This document shows positions 16,151-25,489 of a stretch of 64,000 bases of DNA, piece by piece. How positions within the stretch are numbered: the first letter of the stretch is position 1; each line of letters opens with the position of its first letter. The notes under the pieces were generated by a model, which worked only from the letters and a program-made list of their open reading frames with translations, ran no database searches and had not been told where the DNA came from. The stretch lies in the NCBI RefSeq assembly GCF_015689175.1, contig NZ_CP065047.1, forward strand, positions 1,736,001-1,800,000, in the 5' to 3' direction. Both the position numbers and the translations under genes were made by a program. The DNA comes from Mycobacterium kubicae. Its GTDB lineage: Bacteria > Actinomycetota > Actinomycetes > Mycobacteriales > Mycobacteriaceae.

Positions 16151-16600
16151 ATGACCATGGGTGTTTCCCCACGTCGCCGACTAGTCAGCCGGTTGTGGCT
16201 ACCCACACTTGTGTGTGTCGTGCTGGCCGGGGCGGCACTGACCATCGATACCGCGCACGGCGTTTTCGGTTCCCAGGACCGGACGCGGAGCCCAGGAAGC
16301 AAGTTCTCGATCGTTCAGTTCAACCCCAAACGGATCGAATACGACGTCTTCGGGGACTTCGCCGGCTGGGGGAGGGTCAGCTACTGGGATGTCAACTCCC
16401 AACCCATCGCGGTCGACCTGACGGCGTTGCCCTGGACGCACATTGAATCGACCGTATTGACCACGGCCACTGCCGATATCACCGCGCAGGTGGCGGGTGG
16501 AAGCATTGGCTGCCGCATCACCGTTGACGGGCAGGTTCGGTCCGAACACTCGGCTACGGGTGAGCACGCAGGCGTGTGGTGCCAGGTGCTGTCCGCATGA
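16151..16600 (+). CDS. MmpS-family accessory protein
   Basis: 149 residues: one N-terminal transmembrane helix (about 15-35, LWLPTLVCVVLAGAALTI), then a periplasmic domain with the MmpS pattern FNPKRIEYDVFGDFAGWGRVSYWD, ALPWTHIESTV and GCRITVDGQV, and Cys residues able to form a disulfide. MmpS proteins assist partner MmpL transporters in exporting lipids or siderophores. The 4-base overlap ATGA with mmpL shows coupling. The pair is not at this place in M. tuberculosis, so it belongs to the accessory stretch between nrdE and the BVMO region. Confidence 0.92.
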   Translation: MTMGVSPRRRLVSRLWLPTLVCVVLAGAALTIDTAHGVFGSQDRTRSPGSKFSIVQFNPKRIEYDVFGDFAGWGRVSYWDVNSQPIAVDLTALPWTHIESTVLTTATADITAQVAGGSIGCRITVDGQVRSEHSATGEHAGVWCQVLSA

Positions 16601-19458
16601 GGCACAGCAAGGACAACGACGTGCGCAAACCGTTCGTTGCGCGGACCATTCGGAAATACTCGGTGCTGGTGGTGCTCGCGTGGCTGGCGCTGCTGGTTGT
16701 GGTCAACGTCGTCGTTCCGCAACTCGAACCGGTGACCAAAGCGAACCGAAGCTCTTTGGTCCCTCTCGACGCGCCGTCGGCAAAAGCGCTCATCCACATC
16801 GGAGAGGTCTTCAAGGAATCCGACAGCAACAGCATGGTGATGGTCGTCTTGGAGGGCGCCCACAAACTGGACGAAAGAGACCACGCGTTCTACAACGCGT
16901 TGGTGGCAAAGTTGCGACACGACAAGCACGTTCAGTATGTCATGAACCTGTGGGGTGAAGGTTCCACCGCGGCCGGGGTGCAAAGCAACGATGGGCAAGC
17001 TTCCTACACGTTGGTGCGGGTAGCCGGCTACCAAGGTTCCACGCTGTCGGACGAGTCGATTCAGGCAGTCCGAGATCTGGTGTCGCACATCGCAACCCCG
17101 CCGGGCCTGCGGGTGTACGTCTCGGGTTCGGCGCCGCTGTCGGCGGACATGCTCGAGGTTGGCAACAAGAGCCTTTACACGATCATGTTCGTGACTATCA
17201 TCCTCATCACCGGGATGCTGCTGATCGTGTACCGCTCGATCACCACCGCCCTGCTTACCCTGTTGATGGTCATGGTCGAACTCAACTGCGGTCGAGGCAT
17301 CGTCTCCTTTCTTGCCTTCCACAAATTCACCCACATCGCCGACATCGCTTCGAACCTGCTGGTGTCGCTCATTCTCGGTGCGGGTACCGATTACGCGATC
17401 TTCTTGATCGGCCGCTACCACGAAGCCCGCCATGCGGGCGAAGACCGGGAAACCGCTTACTATTCCGCGGTTAACGGCGTATCGCACGTCATACTCGGCT
17501 CCGGCCTCGCGGTGGCCGGCGCAACCTTGTGCCTCGAGTTCACCAGACTCAACTACTTCAATACCTGCGGCATCCCCTGCGCTGTCGCCATGCTCACCAC
17601 GGTCGCTGCTGCCTTGACCTTCGGTCCGGCCCTGTTGGCCCTAGGCAGCCGCTTCGGAATGTTCGAACCCAAACGCCGAGCCGGCGCCGGGGTTTGGCGC
17701 AAAATCGGGACACTTGTGGTGCGTTGGCCCGGACGCCTGCTGTTGGCAAGTTGTGTGGTGGTGCTCGTCGGATCGATAATGCTGCCCACCTACCGGCCCA
17801 ATTACGACGACCGAATCTACGTCCCCGATGACACCCCGTCCAAGCAAGGCTATGCCGCAAGTGATCGCCACTTTCCCGTCAGCAAGCTGAACAGCGAAAT
17901 GCTGATGGTGGAATCCGACCACGACCTCCGCAACAGCACGGACATGATTGCGCTCGACCGGGTGGCGCGCACTGTGTTTCACACCCCGGGTGTGGGGATG
18001 ATTCAGAGCGTCACCAGGCCCTTGGGCACCCCACTCGAGCATTCGTCGTTCACTTACACCATCGGTACCATGGGAACGAAGATCAAGGAATTGCTGCCGT
18101 TCCTCACCGATCTGAACAATCGACTCACCAACATTGCCACCGTCACCGACCGCATGACCGAGCTGTTGCGCCACCAGCAGGATTTGACGTCACAGCAGGC
18201 CGGAGCGGCTCACATCGCCGTGGACGCCGCCCGGGGCATGAGAGACGTCACCGATTCGATGCGGGACAACCTCGCCGACTTCGACGACTTCTGGCGCCCG
18301 GTGCGCAGCTATTTCTATTGGGAGAAGCACTGTTTCGACATCCCGATCTGCTGGTCGTTGCGTTCACTGTTCGACATGACCGATAAGGTCGACCAGCTGG
18401 CAGAGCAGATGGACAAGAATCTCAAAGCCGCGCTGATTCAGGATGCGGTGACGCCACAACTCGTCCAATTCATCGGCCAAAGCGCCGACCAGCTGGTCCA
18501 GCTGCACCAGATCGTCCTCGCCGAGCGCAGCACGATCGAACCTCAATTGGCTCAGCTGGATGAGTTGAGCCGGCAAATGATGGATCTGGGCTACGCCTTC
18601 GACAGTTCGAAGAACGACGAGTTCTTCTATCTGCCGCCAGACGCGTTCGGTAATCCTACTTTTCAGCTCGACCTGAGATTTTTCGTGTCTCCTGACGGCA
18701 AGTCTGCCCGATACCTGATCTACCACGACGGTGAAGCCCTCACACCCGACGGCATCAACCATGACCAGTCCCTGTTGCCTTCGGCCAAGGAGGCTTTGAA
18801 GGGCACCACTCTGGCCGGAGCGCGCGTCTATCTCGGCGGTGCGGCGGCGACGTACTGGGACATCCAGGAAGCGACGAAAACCGACCTGATCATCGCTGCG
18901 ACAGCGGCATTCGCGTTGATCTTCCTGGTGATGCTGGTCATCACCCGCAGCATGATCGCGGCGTTCGTCATCATCGCTACCGTGGCGTTCTCTTATTCCG
19001 GCGCGTTCGGTCTGTCGGTCCTGATCTGGCAGCACCTACTTGGGATCCCACTGAGCTGGCTCGGCCTTCCCTTGAGCTTCATCGTGTTGGTGGCGGTTGG
19101 TTCGGACTACAACCTGCTGTTGGTGGCGCGCTACCTGGAAGAGAGCAAAGCCGGTCTGAACACCGGTCTGATCCGGGCGGTCGCTAACTCCGGCAAGGTG
19201 GTCACGACTGCGGGTCTGGTGTTCGCGGTCACGATGATGGCCATGGTTTCCGGTGACTTGGTCTCCGTCGGCCAGATGGGCTCCATCATCGGATGCGGGC
19301 TGCTGCTCGACACGCTGATCGTGCGGTCGTTCATCACCCCAGCGCTGGCCCGCCTGCTCGGGCCGTTCTTCTGGTGGCCCCGGCTGATCCCGGCCAGGCC
19401 GGCGCGTGCGACCACCCGACGACCGGTTGCGCCCGTCGAGTACGCGGATCTGCGTTGA
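16597..19458 (+). CDS. MmpL-family RND lipid transporter
   Basis: 953 residues, close in size to MmpL4/MmpL5. Two halves each hold a transmembrane bundle and a periplasmic loop. The proton-relay segments are visible: LVSLILGAGTDYAIFLIGRY (about 258-277) in the first half and VLVAVGSDYNLLLVARYLEE in the second, each with the Asp-Tyr pair. A long periplasmic region at about 470-660 contains paired Cys (KHCFDIPICW). Likely substrate is a lipid or glycolipid; it cannot be named. Start ATG 16597 overlaps the mmpS stop. No biosynthetic genes are adjacent. Confidence 0.93.
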   Translation: MRHSKDNDVRKPFVARTIRKYSVLVVLAWLALLVVVNVVVPQLEPVTKANRSSLVPLDAPSAKALIHIGEVFKESDSNSMVMVVLEGAHKLDERDHAFYNALVAKLRHDKHVQYVMNLWGEGSTAAGVQSNDGQASYTLVRVAGYQGSTLSDESIQAVRDLVSHIATPPGLRVYVSGSAPLSADMLEVGNKSLYTIMFVTIILITGMLLIVYRSITTALLTLLMVMVELNCGRGIVSFLAFHKFTHIADIASNLLVSLILGAGTDYAIFLIGRYHEARHAGEDRETAYYSAVNGVSHVILGSGLAVAGATLCLEFTRLNYFNTCGIPCAVAMLTTVAAALTFGPALLALGSRFGMFEPKRRAGAGVWRKIGTLVVRWPGRLLLASCVVVLVGSIMLPTYRPNYDDRIYVPDDTPSKQGYAASDRHFPVSKLNSEMLMVESDHDLRNSTDMIALDRVARTVFHTPGVGMIQSVTRPLGTPLEHSSFTYTIGTMGTKIKELLPFLTDLNNRLTNIATVTDRMTELLRHQQDLTSQQAGAAHIAVDAARGMRDVTDSMRDNLADFDDFWRPVRSYFYWEKHCFDIPICWSLRSLFDMTDKVDQLAEQMDKNLKAALIQDAVTPQLVQFIGQSADQLVQLHQIVLAERSTIEPQLAQLDELSRQMMDLGYAFDSSKNDEFFYLPPDAFGNPTFQLDLRFFVSPDGKSARYLIYHDGEALTPDGINHDQSLLPSAKEALKGTTLAGARVYLGGAAATYWDIQEATKTDLIIAATAAFALIFLVMLVITRSMIAAFVIIATVAFSYSGAFGLSVLIWQHLLGIPLSWLGLPLSFIVLVAVGSDYNLLLVARYLEESKAGLNTGLIRAVANSGKVVTTAGLVFAVTMMAMVSGDLVSVGQMGSIIGCGLLLDTLIVRSFITPALARLLGPFFWWPRLIPARPARATTRRPVAPVEYADLR

Positions 19459-19554
19459 CGGCCCGAGCTGAGGTGTCGCATTTCGTGAACAGGACGGCTG
19501 AATAGCCATGGTGGAATGCACGGCGCCCGGGCAGGCTTGAATGGTATCCACCAA

Positions 19555-20508
19555 ATGAGAGCTCGATCGGGGGTGCCCACTGTGCAAGCGATTGCCGCAC
19601 GTGACCGCGTTGAGGGTTTCCGTGGACTTTCGCTGGTCGAAATGCCCTACCCGCATGCCGCAGAAAACGATGTCATCGTGCGAGTCCATGCCGCCAGCTT
19701 CACTCCAGGTGAGCTCGACTGGCCCGCGACGTGGACGGACCGCGCCGGGCGCGATCGGGCCCCCACCATCCCAGGGCATGAAGTCTCCGGAGTGATTGCC
19801 GAACTGGGCTACGGCACAACCGGATTCACTGTAGGACAGCGGGTGTTCGGGATCACCGACTGGGCCCGCAACGGCACCCTCGCGGAATACGTTGCGGTGG
19901 AGGCACGCAACCTCGCGCCGTTAGCTGACGAGATCGACCACACGGTCGCAGCCGCGGCGGCGCTTCCCGGACTGACCGCATGGCAGGGACTGTTCGATCA
20001 CGCCCATCTTCTGGCCCGGCAGACCGTTCTGATTCATGGTGCCGCCGGCGCCGTTGGCTCCATAGCGGTGCAACTGGCTCGCGATGCCGGAGCGCGCGTG
20101 ATCGGCAGCGGCCGTGCCGAGCACCGAGACACTGTGCTGGGTTTGGGCGCTGAAGCGTTCCTGGACCTGCACGCGGATCGGCTGGAGGATGTCGGTGCGG
20201 TCGATGTGGTATTCGACGTGATCGGTGGTGAAATCCTCGAGCGGTCTGCGCAATTGCTGCGGCCCGGCGGTGTGCTGGTCACCATCGCTGAACCACCGCT
20301 GGTTCAACCGAAGCGCGGACGTGCGATCTTCTTCGTCGTCGAACCCGACCGGTTGCAACTGGCCGCTCTGGAACGCAGGCTTCGCGACGGCCGGTTGCGC
20401 CCGATTGTCGGAGCGGTCTGTCCACTGGCCGAAGCGCCCTCGGCGTTCGACCCCTCGTTTCGCCGCCCCGGCAAGACCGTCGTCGTGATCCCCGAACCGG
20501 TTGTCTGA
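19555..20508 (+). CDS. NADPH:quinone-oxidoreductase-like MDR protein
   Basis: 317 residues of the zinc-independent medium-chain dehydrogenase/reductase family. N-terminal GroES-like domain (VIVRVHAASFTPGELDW, GHEVSGVIAELGYG), then Rossmann domain with HGAAGAVGSIAVQLARDAGA at about 160-180. The structural and catalytic zinc Cys ligands are lacking. It likely reduces quinones or enones with NADPH. Start is uncertain: ATG 19555 is chosen, but GTG 19582 has a G-rich stretch at better spacing. It is followed after one base by a shortened luciferase-like gene. Confidence 0.85.
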   Translation: MRARSGVPTVQAIAARDRVEGFRGLSLVEMPYPHAAENDVIVRVHAASFTPGELDWPATWTDRAGRDRAPTIPGHEVSGVIAELGYGTTGFTVGQRVFGITDWARNGTLAEYVAVEARNLAPLADEIDHTVAAAAALPGLTAWQGLFDHAHLLARQTVLIHGAAGAVGSIAVQLARDAGARVIGSGRAEHRDTVLGLGAEAFLDLHADRLEDVGAVDVVFDVIGGEILERSAQLLRPGGVLVTIAEPPLVQPKRGRAIFFVVEPDRLQLAALERRLRDGRLRPIVGAVCPLAEAPSAFDPSFRRPGKTVVVIPEPVV

Positions 20509-20509
20509 C

Positions 20510-20866
20510 ATGAGACTTGGACTGCGGCTGCCCCAGCGATTGGGAGTCGATCTGCGACATGACGTGGTCGAGGCGGCCAGAACGGCCGAATCCGCGGGAT
20601 ATGCAGGCCTGTGGACGTATGAACGACTGCTCTTCCCGGAAGCGCCCGTCGAACCCGATGCCGGATCGGACGTGCCGTGGCCCGAACATTCGCGTCAGGC
20701 CGCCGATCCCTTGGCGGTGCTGACCGCAGCGGCGGTGGTGACGGAGAAGGTAGGTCTTGGTACGTCGGTCTTGGTCGCTCAGGTCGTGGACGACGTCCGA
20801 ACGGCCGCTGAAGCTGGCGCCGACGAGACGGCGGTGGAGCTGCGCGAACGGACCACCGGACCATGA
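20510..20866 (+). pseudogene. Internally deleted LLM-class (F420-type) oxidoreductase
   Basis: 118 residues against roughly 280-350 for intact luciferase-like F420 enzymes. Residues 1-90 are a good LLM N-terminus (MRLGLRLPQRLGVDL, AAESAGYAGLWTYERLLFP, DPLAVLTAAAVVTEKVGLGTSV). The sequence then jumps directly to what looks like the family's C-terminal helix (VVDDVRTAAEAGADETAVEL). The frame is intact, so the cause is an in-frame internal deletion rather than a frameshift. The missing part holds most of the barrel and the flavin site, so activity is unlikely. It still overlaps the next gene by ATGA, showing that the operon layout was retained. Confidence 0.6.
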
Positions 20867-21837
20867 TCCACGGTCTGCGTATCCGGACCGACACCTCGGA
20901 TCCGGACGAGGCACGAGCCCGAATCTCGGCGGTCTACTGTCCGCACCGCCTCACCGTCCGGGGCAATTCGGCGGCATTTCGTGCGCGGCACGCCGAGGGA
21001 GGCTCCAGCGGGCTAGGCGTCTACTCCCTGTCGTACGGGTCCGGTGTCACGTTGCTGGAGTCGTCGACGTTCGACGACTTTGTCTTGGTGTCGTTGCAGA
21101 TCGGCGGGCGGTTGGGGGTTCGTGCCGCAAGTGGGGAACGGCGCTTGGTGCCCGGCGAGCACGTGGTGCTGGATGCGCACACGGCGTATCAGCTGCGCTG
21201 GGAGGAGAACTGCAACCTTTTCCATGTGCGCATTCCTCGCGCCGCGTTCGAGGCCTCGGTTGGCGAGTTGACCGGCGTGGGTGAGGCGGACTTGGTCCGA
21301 TTTCCGTTGAGGCGGCATCCGTCGAAGCAGGGGACGGTGGCCGTCGCGAAGGTGATGCGTTTCCTGCTCGCAAATGCCGGGCCTAACGGGCTCCTGTCGT
21401 CCGGGGCGTTACTGCGTGCCCAACTGCGTCGGATGTTGGTGGCCAGCCTCATCGAGGCCTACTGCGGGGGATGCGATGCGGCCGCTGCGGGTTCCAGCGG
21501 CGACGTCAGGCCGCCGGCCGTTCGTCGTGCGATCGCCTACATCGAGGAATCCGTCGCTGAGGACGTCCAGATCAGTGACGTCGCGGCGGCAGCGCGGTTG
21601 AGCACCCGGGCCCTGCAGGAAGCCTTCCGCAGGCACTTGGACACAACGCCCATGGCGTACCTGAAGTCGGTTCGTCTCGCTCGCGCGCACGCCGACCTGC
21701 GCCGGTCATCCGTCGAGGAGGGCACGACGGTCGCCGCCATCGCATACCGGTGGGGCTTCGGCAATCTCGGCCGGTTCGCCGCCGACTACCGGCGGGAGTT
21801 CGGCCGCTCGCCAAGCGAGGTGTTGCGGGCGTCGTAG
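20863..21837 (+). CDS. AraC-family transcriptional regulator
   Basis: 324 residues. The N-terminal half (about 40-170) resembles the AraC-binding-like cupin domain of AraC/XylS regulators, with EHVVLDAHTAYQLRWEE. The C-terminal 105 residues have both AraC helix-turn-helices: ISDVAAAARLSTRALQEAFRRHL and VAAIAYRWGFGNLGRFAADYR followed by FGRSPSEVLR. It overlaps the truncated LLM gene by four bases and so probably belonged to a small catabolic unit with the quinone-oxidoreductase-like gene. Likely an activator responding to a small aromatic or aliphatic effector. Confidence 0.9.
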   Translation: MIHGLRIRTDTSDPDEARARISAVYCPHRLTVRGNSAAFRARHAEGGSSGLGVYSLSYGSGVTLLESSTFDDFVLVSLQIGGRLGVRAASGERRLVPGEHVVLDAHTAYQLRWEENCNLFHVRIPRAAFEASVGELTGVGEADLVRFPLRRHPSKQGTVAVAKVMRFLLANAGPNGLLSSGALLRAQLRRMLVASLIEAYCGGCDAAAAGSSGDVRPPAVRRAIAYIEESVAEDVQISDVAAAARLSTRALQEAFRRHLDTTPMAYLKSVRLARAHADLRRSSVEEGTTVAAIAYRWGFGNLGRFAADYRREFGRSPSEVLRAS

Positions 21838-21916
21838 GGCTGGTGTGGACCGGTGCGGACGGCGCTGAAACAACTACCCAGGTCGGCCGCAGCGGCGCGG
21901 TAAGGTGCTTGACGTG

Positions 21917-22654
21917 GTGAGAATTCCCCGACCGCACCCCGGCGCCAACGCCGGCGTGAAAGTCGACGCGCGCAGCGAACGTTGGCGTGAACACCGCAAG
22001 AAAGTGCGGGGGGAGATCGTCGAAGCCGCGTTTCGCGCCATCGACCGGCTCGGGCCCGAACTCAGCGTGCGGGAAATCGCCGAAGAGGCCGGCACCGCCA
22101 AACCCAAGATCTACCGCCACTTTGCCGACAAGTCCGATCTGTTCGTAGCGATCGGGGAACGACTGCGCGACATGCTGTGGGCCGCGATCTTCCCGTCGAT
22201 CAACCTGGCCACCGACTCCGCGCGGGAAGTCATCCGCCGCAGCGTGGAGGAGTACGTCGTCCTGGTCGACCAACATCCCAACGTGCTGCGCGTCTTTATC
22301 CAGAGCCGCTCGGCCAAGCAGTCGGAGGCCACGGTCCGCACCCTCAACGAAGGCCGCGAGATCACGCTGACCTTCGCCGAGCTGTTCAACAACGAATTGC
22401 GCGAGATGGACCTCAATCGCGCGGCACTCGAATTGGCCGCGCACAGCGCCTTCGGTGCGGCCGCATCGGCCACCGAATGGTGGCTGGGACCGGAACCGGA
22501 CAGCCCGCGGCGCATGTCCAGGGAGCAATTCGTCGCACACCTTTCCACCATCATGCTGGGAGTAATCGTCGGGACCGCGGAGACGCTGGGCATCACCATG
22601 GATGCGGACCGCCCAATTCATGACGCGGTCACCGTCAACCACGCCGCGAGCTAA
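21917..22654 (+). CDS. TetR-family regulator upstream of the BVMO gene
   Basis: 245 residues from GTG 21917 (21905 and 21914 are alternative GTGs). HTH: AAFRAIDRLGPELSVREIAE followed by AGTAKPKIYRHFADKSDLF. It matches Rv3050c in sequence as I recall it and in position. The long helical domain would bind a lipophilic ligand. It is transcribed in the same direction as the monooxygenase 141 bases downstream, and the gap holds two inverted repeats, so direct control of that gene is likely. Confidence 0.9.
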   Translation: MRIPRPHPGANAGVKVDARSERWREHRKKVRGEIVEAAFRAIDRLGPELSVREIAEEAGTAKPKIYRHFADKSDLFVAIGERLRDMLWAAIFPSINLATDSAREVIRRSVEEYVVLVDQHPNVLRVFIQSRSAKQSEATVRTLNEGREITLTFAELFNNELREMDLNRAALELAAHSAFGAAASATEWWLGPEPDSPRRMSREQFVAHLSTIMLGVIVGTAETLGITMDADRPIHDAVTVNHAAS

Positions 22655-22715
22655 GTGAGGGCTCCGTTGACATCGCGGAGACGATCAATAAGACTCGGTA
22701 AATCCGATACCCGCA

Positions 22716-22759
22716 GTACCGGGTACTTTGCGTCTCGTGCTGTGTGCACCGCACGAGAC
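22716..22759. promoter_or_regulatory. Two inverted repeats upstream of the BVMO gene
   Basis: GTACC-G-GGTAC at 22716-22726 and GTCTCGTGC / GCACGAGAC at 22732-22740 / 22751-22759 (perfect 9-bp arms, 10-base spacer) lie 36-80 bases before the monooxygenase start. They are candidate operators for the TetR protein encoded just upstream. The second could also fold as a leader hairpin. Confidence 0.5.
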
Positions 22760-22795
22760 AGCTGACACCAGCCGTAAAAAGGAAGACTTACCCAC

Positions 22796-24361
22796 ATGAC
22801 CGATGTCGTGACGCCGGCTACCGAAATAGTCGGCCAACCGCAGTCAGACCAACCGCCGGTGCATACCCGTACCGTCATCATCGGCACCGGGTTCTCCGGG
22901 CTCGGAATGGCGATTGCACTGCAGCAGCAGGGCGTGGATTTCGTCATCCTGGAGAAGGCTGACGATGTCGGCGGCACCTGGCGCGACAACAGGTACCCCG
23001 GTTGTGCCTGTGATATCCCGTCGCATCTGTACTCGTTCTCCTTCGAACCCAAGCCGGATTGGAAGAACCCGTTCTCCTACCAACCCGAAATCTGGGACTA
23101 CCTCAAAGGCGTCACCGAGAAGTACGGACTGCGTCGTTACATCGAGTTCAATTCACACGTCGACCGCGGCTATTGGGACGACGAGGAATACCGCTGGCAC
23201 GTATTCACCACCGACGGACGCGAATACGTCGCCCAGTTCCTGGTATCGGGCGCCGGTGCACTGCACATCCCGGCGTTTCCCGAGATCGAGGGTCGTGACG
23301 AATTCGTCGGGGCCGCTTTCCATTCCGCAGAATGGGACCACAGCGTCGACCTGACGGGCAAGCGGGTGGCCATCATCGGCACCGGCGCCAGTGCCATTCA
23401 GATCGTGCCGGAGATCGTCGGCAAGGTCGCCGAACTTCAGCTCTACCAACGCACCCCGCCGTGGGTGGTCCCGCGCTCCAACCCCGAAATCCCGACACGG
23501 CTACGCAGCGCTATGCAGAATGTCCCAGGGTTGCGGGCTGCGACGCGGCTGGCCATCTACTGGGGTCAGGAAGCTTTGGCCTTCGGTATGACCAAGCGGC
23601 CCAACGCTCTGAAATTCATTGAGGCGTACTGCAAATACAACATCTGGCGCTCGGTGAAAGATCGTGAACTGCGGTGCAAGCTGATTCCGAACTACCGCAT
23701 CGGCTGCAAGCGAATCCTGAACTCCTCCACGTACTATCGTGCCGTCGCGGACCCGAAGACCCAGTTGATCACCGAGGGCATCCGCAAGATCACCCGAGAC
23801 GGAATCGTCACCAGCGACGGAACGCAGCGCCCAGCCGACGTCATCGTCTATGCGACCGGTTTTCACGTCACCGACTCCTACACCTACGTGCAGATCAAGG
23901 GCCGGCACGGCGAGGACCTGGTCGACCGGTGGAACCGCGAGGGCATCGGTGCGCACCGCGGGATCACCGTGGCGAACATGCCGAACCTGTTCTTCCTGCT
24001 TGGGCCCAACACCGGGCTGGGACACAACTCGGTGGTGTTCATGATCGAATCGCAGATTCGTTATGTCGCGGACGCGATCAAGACATGCGACAAGTTGGGT
24101 GCGCAGGCGCTGGCGCCGACGCGGGCCGCCCAGGACCAGTTCAACGACGAGCTGCAGGCCAAGCTCGCCGACTCGGTATGGAACAGCGGCGGTTGTAGCA
24201 GCTGGTATCTCGACGAACACGGTAGAAACACCGTGCTGTGGGGCGGGTACACCTGGCAGTACTGGCGGACCACCCGCAAGATCCGACTCGCCGAGTACGA
24301 GTTCCTCGGGGTGGGCAAGGGCAAGTCCAGGAAACGTAAGGCTATTCGCGCGGCGAGTTAG
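22796..24361 (+). CDS. Flavin-containing Baeyer-Villiger-type monooxygenase
   Basis: 521 residues, the Rv3049c counterpart. Two Rossmann motifs flank the BVMO fingerprint: FAD loop GTGFSGLGMAIAL (about 29-41), fingerprint FVGAAFHSAEW (F-x-G-x3-H-x3-W, about 168-178), NADPH loop GTGASAIQIVPEI (about 196-208) and the later ATG motif YATGF. Such enzymes insert oxygen next to ketones; ethionamide activation is known for the family member EthA. Start ATG 22796 follows AAGGAAG. Two inverted repeats upstream suggest repression by the adjacent TetR protein. The basic tail KGKSRKRKAIR is unusual but typical of this subgroup. Confidence 0.93.
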   Translation: MTDVVTPATEIVGQPQSDQPPVHTRTVIIGTGFSGLGMAIALQQQGVDFVILEKADDVGGTWRDNRYPGCACDIPSHLYSFSFEPKPDWKNPFSYQPEIWDYLKGVTEKYGLRRYIEFNSHVDRGYWDDEEYRWHVFTTDGREYVAQFLVSGAGALHIPAFPEIEGRDEFVGAAFHSAEWDHSVDLTGKRVAIIGTGASAIQIVPEIVGKVAELQLYQRTPPWVVPRSNPEIPTRLRSAMQNVPGLRAATRLAIYWGQEALAFGMTKRPNALKFIEAYCKYNIWRSVKDRELRCKLIPNYRIGCKRILNSSTYYRAVADPKTQLITEGIRKITRDGIVTSDGTQRPADVIVYATGFHVTDSYTYVQIKGRHGEDLVDRWNREGIGAHRGITVANMPNLFFLLGPNTGLGHNSVVFMIESQIRYVADAIKTCDKLGAQALAPTRAAQDQFNDELQAKLADSVWNSGGCSSWYLDEHGRNTVLWGGYTWQYWRTTRKIRLAEYEFLGVGKGKSRKRKAIRAAS

Positions 24362-24384
24362 GGCCAAGCGGGTACTACCCGCTA

Positions 24385-25467
24385 GTGACCCGACGAATCG
24401 AATTGCGGCTTGCCGCTGGCCTTGTCGTTCTCGCGATGACGGCGTGCGGTCATAACGGGGGCGCACCGATGCCCGCCGGGTCGACCACCACCGGGATGCT
24501 GCCGGCCGGGGTCCCCACCGAAGGTCATCGCCCGGCGGCCAATGGGTTGCCGCCGGCGGCGGAACCGCAAAAGGCGCCCTCGCCCGGCGGTGCGCCGCCG
24601 GGACGGCTCATTCAGGTCGGACGCACCCCCGAAGGTGTGGTCGTGGATGCGTTGACCCGCACCGTCGCCGTCGCCACTCACGACCCCAACCAGTTGGTCC
24701 TCATCAACGCCGACTCCGGTGCCAGCACCGGGCGAATTCCGTTGCCGGGCAGGGTTCGTCACCTGCAGCTGGCCGCCCCCGGCGGGCCCATCCTGGTGCC
24801 GGTGGAGTCGGCGGACTCGCTGGTGCGAGTGGACTTGCCCCAGGGGCCGGCGCGGGCACCGATTCGCACCGGCACCGAACCACACGATGCCGCACAGGCT
24901 TCCAACGGCACCGTCTTCGTCGCCAACGAACTCGGAGGGACGGTGACCGTCGTGCGCGGCGACCAAATCGTCAAGGTGTTCACCGACAGTGTGCAGCCCG
25001 CGGGCACCGCGCCGGTGGGGACTTCGATGGGTGTACTCGACGTGCGTAAGAACGACCTGACCATCTACGACGCGCAGCGGCTGACCATCGTGGGATCAAC
25101 CCCGGCCGGTGCGGGCCCCACCCACCTCATCGCCGACCGGCACGGGCGCATGATCGCAACCGACACCCGAGGCAACGCCGTTCGAGTGTTCACCCCGCTG
25201 CCCCAACCCCGAGAAGTGGCCAGCGTCGCCCAACCGGGCGGTCCGTACGGGATTGCCTACGATGCCACGCGGGACCGGTTGTGGGTCGCGTCGTCGGGAA
25301 CCAACGAGGTCGTCGGGTACGACATGGGCGACCCCACGCCACGCCCAGTGCAGCGGTTCGCGACGGTGCAGAATCCGTACACGTTGGGCGTCGACTCGGC
25401 CACCGGGCGCTTGTTCGTCGGCGGGGTGTCCGCGGGCGTCGTACAGGTGATTGACGTTGCGCCGTAG
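24385..25467 (+). CDS. Secreted YncE-like beta-propeller lipoprotein
   Basis: 360 residues starting at GTG 24385. Signal peptide with lipobox-like MTAC (Cys about 21), a Pro/Gly/Ala-rich linker to about 70, then repeated blade-like units: TPEGVVVDALTRTVAVATHD, EPHDAAQASNGTVFVANE, PTHLIADRHGRMIATDT, PYGIAYDATRDRLWVASS and NPYTLGVDSATGRLFVGG. This fits a surface seven-bladed propeller of the YncE/lactonase-like group. Ligand unknown. It lies between the monooxygenase and nrdF, where I do not recall an M. tuberculosis gene. Confidence 0.8.
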   Translation: MTRRIELRLAAGLVVLAMTACGHNGGAPMPAGSTTTGMLPAGVPTEGHRPAANGLPPAAEPQKAPSPGGAPPGRLIQVGRTPEGVVVDALTRTVAVATHDPNQLVLINADSGASTGRIPLPGRVRHLQLAAPGGPILVPVESADSLVRVDLPQGPARAPIRTGTEPHDAAQASNGTVFVANELGGTVTVVRGDQIVKVFTDSVQPAGTAPVGTSMGVLDVRKNDLTIYDAQRLTIVGSTPAGAGPTHLIADRHGRMIATDTRGNAVRVFTPLPQPREVASVAQPGGPYGIAYDATRDRLWVASSGTNEVVGYDMGDPTPRPVQRFATVQNPYTLGVDSATGRLFVGGVSAGVVQVIDVAP

Positions 25468-25489
25468 CCGACTGCCGCGACACGCTAAA

